A stretch of DNA of 18,972 nt from UBA6987 sp045617825 (GTDB taxonomy: Bacteria > Bacillota > Clostridia > Lachnospirales > Lachnospiraceae), in contig JAZLJI010000102.1 of NCBI GenBank assembly GCA_045617825.1, positions 1 to 18,972 on the forward strand, in the 5' to 3' direction. How positions within the stretch are numbered: position 1 is the stretch's first letter; each line of letters begins with the position of its first letter. The notes below the pieces were generated by a model. The model saw only the letters and a program-made list of their open reading frames with translations, was not told the DNA's origin and ran no database searches. A program made the translations under genes and the position numbers. Positions 14,674 through 18,972 of the stretch are shown one piece after another.

Positions 14674-15405
14674 TCAGTAGTCCACCCGCATCAGGGTCAG
14701 TCCCTGGGGCGGGGCGGTGACTCCCGCGGCAGAACGGTCGCGGGCGGCCAGGATCGCGGGGATATCCTCCGGGCGGCGTTTGCCCCAGCCCACCTCCAGC
14801 AGCGTGCCGGTGAGGATCCGCACCATGTTCTGCAGGAAGCCGCTGCCCTCGAAGCTGAGGGTGATGCGCTCCTTGCTCTGGCTGATCTCGATGGCGGTCA
14901 GCCGCCGGACCGTGGACTTTTTGAATTTGGGATTTCCGCAGAAGCTCCTGAAATCCTGCTCGCCCAGCAGATAGGCCGCTGCCTCGCGCATGGCCTCCAG
15001 ATCCGGCTGCTTTTCCAGGACCCAGAGGGTCCGGCGGTCGAAGACCGGCTTGCGGTCGCCGTACCAGCAATGGTAGGCGTAGCATTTGCCGATGGCCTTA
15101 TAGCGGGCGTGGAAGCCATCCGCGGCGATGCTGCAGGCATTCACGGAGATGTCCTCGGGCAGATAGCGGTTCATGTAGGCCTTCAGCTCCTCCGGAGAAC
15201 AGGCGGTGTCCAGATGCACGTTGGCCACCATGGCCCGGGCGTGGACGCCGGCATCGGTCCGGCCGGCGCCGATGACCTCCGCGGGAGCTCCCTGAAATTT
15301 CTCCAGGACCTCCTCCAGCTTGCCCTGAACGGTGGGCCTGCCGGGCTGATGCTCCCAGCCCTGGTATCGGGTCCCCTCATAAGCGATGGTCAGTTTGTAA
15401 TTCAT
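14674..15405 (-). CDS. truA: tRNA pseudouridine synthase A
   Basis: This encodes 243 aa, normal for TruA, which converts uridines 38-40 of the tRNA anticodon arm to pseudouridine. The catalytic aspartate is D51 in GAGRTDAGVHA. Other family marks are the N-terminal IAYEGTRYQGWEHQP, the RYLPEDI segment, FHARYKAIGKCYAY, and GSGFLQNMVRILTGTL near the C-terminus. GGAGGG precedes the ATG by 4 nt. It is the last gene of the glmM operon, 21 nt after the preceding stop, and ends at a strong bidirectional terminator. Confidence 0.95.
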   Translation of the reverse strand: MNYKLTIAYEGTRYQGWEHQPGRPTVQGKLEEVLEKFQGAPAEVIGAGRTDAGVHARAMVANVHLDTACSPEELKAYMNRYLPEDISVNACSIAADGFHARYKAIGKCYAYHCWYGDRKPVFDRRTLWVLEKQPDLEAMREAAAYLLGEQDFRSFCGNPKFKKSTVRRLTAIEISQSKERITLSFEGSGFLQNMVRILTGTLLEVGWGKRRPEDIPAILAARDRSAAGVTAPPQGLTLMRVDY

Positions 15406-15426
15406 AAGCCCTCCGCTGCCGGAGCC

Positions 15427-16092
15427 TCAGTACATGGCGGCGATGTCCGACGCGCTTTTGTAGATATGCTTCTCCGGGACGACGCCTCTGACGCAGCTGG
15501 TGGGGTAGACGTGGCTCCCCCGCCCGATCACGGTGCCGGGATTGAGCACGCTGTTGCAGCCGATGTCGGCCATATCGCCCAGCATGGCACCCACCTTCTT
15601 GCGGCCGGTGGGCAGGTCCTCGCCCTGGTTATGGATCACCACCGGAAGCTTGTCGGCCTTCACGTTGCTGGTGATGGAGCCGGCGCCCATGTGGGCCTTA
15701 TAGCCCAGCACGGAGTCGCCCACGTAGTTGTAATGGGGGACCTGAACGTTATCGAAGAGGATCACGTTTTTCAGCTCGGTGGAGTTGCCCACCACGCAGT
15801 TATCCCCCACCAGGGCGCTGCCCCGGACGAAGGCAGAGGGCCGGACCTCGGTCTTGTGACCGATGATGCAGGGCCCCTTGATATAGACGTTGGGGTAAAT
15901 GACGGCATCCCTGGCGATCCAGACGTCCTCCTGGGGCTGATCGAATTCCGCGGGATCCAGGGTCTTCCCCAGAGCCAGAATGAAATCGGAGAGGCCCGCC
16001 AGAGCTTCCCAGGGATAGGTAAAGCCGGCAAGGTAGGCCGCCGCCTTCGTATGCGTCAAATCATATAAATCGTTTACGGTGATCTGTGCCAT
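15427..16092 (-). CDS. Stand-alone left-handed beta-helix acetyltransferase, GlmU C-terminal-like
   Basis: This encodes 221 aa. After about 60 mostly helical residues come hexapeptide repeats of a left-handed beta helix. The block VPHYNYVGDSVLG followed by AHMGAGSITSNVKADK parallels the acetyltransferase domain of GlmU (HLTYLGD ... NIGAGTITCN), and H120 corresponds to its catalytic histidine. No uridyltransferase domain (GxGTRMxSxxPK) is present. The ATG overlaps the glmM stop by 1 nt (TAATG), with GAGGTG inside the end of glmM, so the two are translationally coupled. Such proteins are often labelled UDP-GlcNAc pyrophosphorylase-like. It probably acetylates glucosamine-1-phosphate or another amino sugar made next to GlmM. 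The reaction is inferred from fold, His and operon position. Confidence 0.75.
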   Translation of the reverse strand: MAQITVNDLYDLTHTKAAAYLAGFTYPWEALAGLSDFILALGKTLDPAEFDQPQEDVWIARDAVIYPNVYIKGPCIIGHKTEVRPSAFVRGSALVGDNCVVGNSTELKNVILFDNVQVPHYNYVGDSVLGYKAHMGAGSITSNVKADKLPVVIHNQGEDLPTGRKKVGAMLGDMADIGCNSVLNPGTVIGRGSHVYPTSCVRGVVPEKHIYKSASDIAAMY

Positions 16093-17450
16093 TATTTTTT
16101 CACCTCGATCAGATGTCCTGAGGTCTGCATGGCCGCGATGATGGCGTCCACGTTCTCCTCGCATTCCTCCGGCGTGCCGGCCTCAGCCATGACGCGGAGG
16201 ACGGGCTCGGTGCCGCTCTTCCGCAGAAGCACCCGGCCGTTCTCCCCGAGCCTTGCCGCCGCGGCCTCCACGGCCGCCTGCACGGCGGGATCGGCCAGGG
16301 TCTCATCCTTCAGATCGACCTTGACGTTCTTCAGTACCTGCGGGTACATGGATACGCCGGCGGCCAGAACGCTGAGGGGCAGCTTGGTGTCCACCAGGAT
16401 CTCCATCATCATGATCGCCGTGATCAGGCCGTCGCCGGTGTGGGCGTATTTGCGGAAAATGATGTGCCCGCTCTGCTCGCCGCCGATCATGTGATCGAAC
16501 TCCTTCATGTTTTCATATACGTAGCGGTCGCCGACGGCCGTCTTTTCATAGCGGATACCGGCCCGGTCCAGAGCCTTGTACAGTCCGAAGTTGCTCATGA
16601 CCGTGGTGACCACCGTATTGGAGGGCAGCTGATCGTGGGCCTTCAGGTATTTCGCGGCCACGTACATGATCTTGTCGCCGTTCACCACCTCACCGTTTTC
16701 ATCCACGGCGAGACAGCGGTCCGCGTCGCCGTCGAAGGCAAAGCCCACGTCCAGGTGGTGCTCCCGCACGTACTGCTGCAGGCCCTCGATATGGGTGGAG
16801 CCGCAGTCCCGGTTCACGTTGGTGCCGTCGGGGGTATCGTTGATGACGTAGGTCTTGGCGCCCAGCGCGTCAAATACCGCCCGCCCGATCTGCCAGGCGC
16901 TGCCGTTGGAGCAGTCCAGGGCGACCCGGGTATTCTCGAAGGAGTGCTTGGCGATCCCGGTAAGGTAGCCGATATAGCGGTTCCGGCCGGAGTAGAAGTC
17001 CACGGTCTTGCCGATGCCGTCCTCCACCGCCCAGGGGATCTCGGCGCCGTCGCCGTCGATGTAGGCCTCGATCTGATCCTGGACCGCGTCCTCCATCTTC
17101 TCGCCGTCGGCGTTCATCAGCTTGATGCCGTTGTCGTAGAAGGGATTGTGGCTGGCGGAGATCATCACGCCGCAGTTAAAATGCTCGGTGCGGGTGATGT
17201 AGCTGACGCAGGGCGTCGTGGTCACGTGCAGCAGATAGGCATCCGCGCCGGAGGAGGTGATGCCGGAGGACAGGGCGTTCTCCAGCGAGTAGGAGGACCG
17301 GCGGGTATCCTTGCCGATCACGATCTTGGCCTCGGGATCGAGGCGTTTATAGTACCAGCCGAGGAAGCGGCCGATCTGGAAAGCATGATAGGAGGTCAGG
17401 TCAACGCCGGCTTTTCCTCTGAAGCCGTCGGTGCCGAAATATTTGCCCAT
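16092..17450 (-). CDS. glmM: Phosphoglucosamine mutase
   Basis: This encodes 452 aa, normal for GlmM, which converts glucosamine-6-phosphate to glucosamine-1-phosphate for UDP-GlcNAc and peptidoglycan synthesis. The N-terminal KYFGTDGFRG is typical. The phosphoserine S100 sits in ISASHNP, the Mg-binding loop is D240-G-D242-A-D244-R, the sugar loop is GGEQSGH and the phosphate loop is RKSGTEP. AAGGAG lies 6 nt before the ATG. It heads a three-gene operon with the GlmU-like acetyltransferase and truA, behind a near-consensus promoter. Confidence 0.95.
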   Translation of the reverse strand: MGKYFGTDGFRGKAGVDLTSYHAFQIGRFLGWYYKRLDPEAKIVIGKDTRRSSYSLENALSSGITSSGADAYLLHVTTTPCVSYITRTEHFNCGVMISASHNPFYDNGIKLMNADGEKMEDAVQDQIEAYIDGDGAEIPWAVEDGIGKTVDFYSGRNRYIGYLTGIAKHSFENTRVALDCSNGSAWQIGRAVFDALGAKTYVINDTPDGTNVNRDCGSTHIEGLQQYVREHHLDVGFAFDGDADRCLAVDENGEVVNGDKIMYVAAKYLKAHDQLPSNTVVTTVMSNFGLYKALDRAGIRYEKTAVGDRYVYENMKEFDHMIGGEQSGHIIFRKYAHTGDGLITAIMMMEILVDTKLPLSVLAAGVSMYPQVLKNVKVDLKDETLADPAVQAAVEAAAARLGENGRVLLRKSGTEPVLRVMAEAGTPEECEENVDAIIAAMQTSGHLIEVKK

Positions 17451-17498
17451 AGAGAGCTCCTTTCCGAAAACAGGCAGTACGTGCCGATTTCGGCTAAC

Positions 17499-17527
17499 AT
17501 TATACAGATTTCGGCAAATACCGTCAA
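17499..17527 (-). promoter_or_regulatory. Sigma-A promoter of the glmM operon
   Basis: Minus strand TTGACG (17527-17522), 17-bp spacer, TATAAT (17504-17499). The sequence GCCGAAATC occurs on both sides of the -10 box (17516-17508 and 17494-17486). Confidence 0.88.
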
Positions 17528-17569
17528 GTTTTTTCTCCCTTCCCGGTGGCCGGCGCGGGGGTAAAAATC

Positions 17570-17598
17570 TTGCGTCTCCCGGGATTCTGTGCTACAGT
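17570..17598 (+). promoter_or_regulatory. Promoter of ahcY
   Basis: TTGCGT (17570-17575), 17-bp spacer, TACAGT (17593-17598), divergent from the glmM promoter. Confidence 0.65.
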
Positions 17599-17662
17599 GA
17601 AGGGGCCGGACAGGAAGCCGAACGGGAGAGCCGGACGGCGGGCAGGCAGCCGGAGGCTGAAG

Positions 17663-17678
17663 CTCCTGCGGCAGGAGG
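17663..17678 (+). promoter_or_regulatory. Hairpin covering the ahcY ribosome-binding site
   Basis: CTCCTG (17663-17668) pairs with CAGGAG (17672-17677) around a 3-nt loop and buries most of the Shine-Dalgarno AGGAGG (17673-17678). A preceding CAGCC-GGA-GGCTG hairpin (17648-17660) stacks next to it. I do not recognise a known SAM or SAH riboswitch. Confidence 0.45.
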
Positions 17679-17686
17679 AAGACGGA

Positions 17687-18934
17687 ATGAACTGTGAGAT
17701 CAGAGACGCGTCGCTTTGGGAAAGCGGCGCCAGAAAAATAGAATGGGTGGAGCGCAACTGCGATCTGCTGCGGACCCTGAAGGCGGAATTTGCCGAGACC
17801 AGGCCCTTCCGGGGGATCAGGATCGCCCTGTCCGTGCATCTGGAGGCGAAAACGGCGCTGCTGTGCCTGACCTTAAAGGCCGGCGGCGCGGAGATGTACG
17901 TCACCGGCTCCAATCCCCTGTCCACGCAGGATGACGTGGCGGCGGCGCTGGTGAAGGAGGGCCTGGAGGTCCACGCCTGGCACGGGGCGACCGCCGAGGA
18001 ATACAGCAGCCACATCCGCCACGTGCTGGAGGCGGGACCGCAGAACAACATCGATGACGGCGGCGACCTGGTGAACATGGTCCATCACGAGATGCCGGAG
18101 CTGATCCCGGGGATCATCGGCGGCTGCGAGGAGACCACCACCGGCATCATCCGGCTGGAGGCCATGAACCGGGCCGGGAAGCTGGCCTTCCCCATGGTGC
18201 GGGTGAACAATGCGGACTGCAAGCACCTTTTCGACAACCGCTACGGCACCGGTCAGTCGGTGTGGGACGGCATCAACCGGACCACGAACCTGATCGTGGC
18301 CGGCAAGGTGGTGGTCGTGGCCGGCTACGGCTGGTGCGGCAAGGGCACCGCCATGCGGGCCAAGGGCCTGGGCGCCCGCGTCGTGGTGACGGAGGTCGAC
18401 CCCGTCCGGGCGCTGGAGGCGGTCATGGACGGCTTCGACGTGATGCCCATGCAGGAGGCGGCAAAGCTCGGCGATCTTTTCGTGACGGTGACCGGCTGCG
18501 ACCAGGTCATCGACCGGGAGGATTTCCCGCTCTTAAAGGACGGCGCGACCCTCTGCAACGCCGGGCACTTCGATACCGAGGTGGACATGGCGGCGCTGCG
18601 GCAAATGGCGCTGGAGCAGCGGCCCATGCGGAACAACATCATGGGCTACCTTCTGCCGAACGGCAGATGGGTCTACGTCCTCGGCGAGGGCCGGCTGGTC
18701 AATCTGGCCTGCGGCGACGGCCATCCCGCGGAGATCATGGACATGAGCTTTGCCATCCAGGCGCTGTCCGTGAAGTATCTGGTGGAGCATAAGGGCCGCC
18801 TGACGGACAGGCTGATCGACGTGCCGGCAGAGGTGGACCGGGAGGTGGCCCGCCGCAAGCTGACCTTCTGGGGCAAATCCATCGACACCCTGACGGCGGA
18901 GCAGGAGCGGGATCTGAATTCCTACGATCTGTAA
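17687..18934 (+). CDS. ahcY: Adenosylhomocysteinase (S-adenosylhomocysteine hydrolase)
   Basis: This encodes 415 aa and uses tightly bound NAD to split S-adenosylhomocysteine into homocysteine and adenosine, removing the inhibitory product of SAM-dependent methylation. Signature pieces are the substrate loop GSNPLSTQDD (74-83), GGCEETTTG (145-153), the catalytic lysine/aspartate region K179-HLFD183-NRYGTGQS, and the NAD site GYGWCGKG (213-220) followed by an acidic E-x-D. CNAGHF and the late NLACGDGHP are also intact. It ends in SYDL, shorter than the eukaryotic C-terminal tail. The ATG at 17687 follows GGAGG by 8 nt; upstream in-frame codons fall in the leader and are rejected. It is monocistronic as far as visible; no terminator is seen before the window ends in a G-rich tract. 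Confidence 0.93.
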   Translation: MNCEIRDASLWESGARKIEWVERNCDLLRTLKAEFAETRPFRGIRIALSVHLEAKTALLCLTLKAGGAEMYVTGSNPLSTQDDVAAALVKEGLEVHAWHGATAEEYSSHIRHVLEAGPQNNIDDGGDLVNMVHHEMPELIPGIIGGCEETTTGIIRLEAMNRAGKLAFPMVRVNNADCKHLFDNRYGTGQSVWDGINRTTNLIVAGKVVVVAGYGWCGKGTAMRAKGLGARVVVTEVDPVRALEAVMDGFDVMPMQEAAKLGDLFVTVTGCDQVIDREDFPLLKDGATLCNAGHFDTEVDMAALRQMALEQRPMRNNIMGYLLPNGRWVYVLGEGRLVNLACGDGHPAEIMDMSFAIQALSVKYLVEHKGRLTDRLIDVPAEVDREVARRKLTFWGKSIDTLTAEQERDLNSYDL

Positions 18935-18957
18935 CAGACGAAAACGAATAAAACCGA

Positions 18958-18972
18958 GGGGGGGGGCGGGGG
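18958..18972. other. G-tract at window end
   Basis: Nine G, one C and five G at the very end of the window, 23 nt after the ahcY stop. This could be the start of a GC-rich repeat, similar to the eight-G run at 1022-1029, or an assembly-difficult spot; nothing else can be said. Confidence 0.6.

Noticed and set aside
14632..16068. Plus-strand open frame opposite truA and the acetyltransferase
   Set aside because: It is an antisense shadow without motifs; both minus-strand genes are clearly recognised.
17605..17686. SAH or SAM riboswitch before ahcY
   Set aside because: The conserved cores of the known SAH and S-box families are not visible in this 80-nt leader; only simple hairpins are.

Overview
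The window looks like a chromosomal segment of a GC-rich Bacillota, most likely class Clostridia and plausibly Lachnospiraceae-like. This is inferred from consensus sigma-A promoters with 17-bp spacers, strong Shine-Dalgarno sites, an L-box lysine riboswitch, a zinc-ribbon ribosomal protein L32, a clostridial-type phosphatidylserine synthase and a clostridial-type adenosylhomocysteinase. There is no phage, plasmid, CRISPR, rRNA or tRNA signal. I find fourteen protein-coding genes.

Left region (1-1250): a flavin-binding nitroreductase-like gene (PPOX/NimA type, minus strand) lies between two inverted copies of a 154-nt repeat (1-154 and 831-984). The two copies align without gaps. They share a predicted branched fold, and one stem carries a compensatory base-pair change. 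To the right is a run of three almost identical minus-strand terminators that close the next operon.

Transport and envelope region (1253-8102): a minus-strand NhaC-family transporter is controlled by a complete lysine riboswitch (promoter, aptamer, terminator) and is therefore probably the lysine transporter LysW. It has an unusual external four-cysteine segment. Divergent to it, on the plus strand, are phosphatidylserine synthase, rpmF (L32), a membrane-anchored GH18 glycosidase with an SH3 domain, and a MATE efflux pump.

Central metabolism region (8182-12837): alpha-phosphoglucomutase is followed by a DUF2974 alpha/beta-hydrolase. Convergent to these is the cysteine biosynthesis operon cysK-cysE. 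The two convergent units meet in a 12-bp palindrome that contains both stop codons.

Regulator and cell-wall region (13069-18934): the most unusual gene, divergent from cysK, fuses an ArsR-type DNA-binding domain to a soluble histidine kinase and to a receiver domain whose phospho-acceptor Asp is replaced by Ala. An ArsR-like operator overlaps its promoter. A minus-strand operon glmM, glmU-acetyltransferase-like gene, truA follows (UDP-GlcNAc precursor synthesis and tRNA modification). Divergent from glmM is ahcY, which recycles S-adenosylhomocysteine. The window ends in a G-rich tract.
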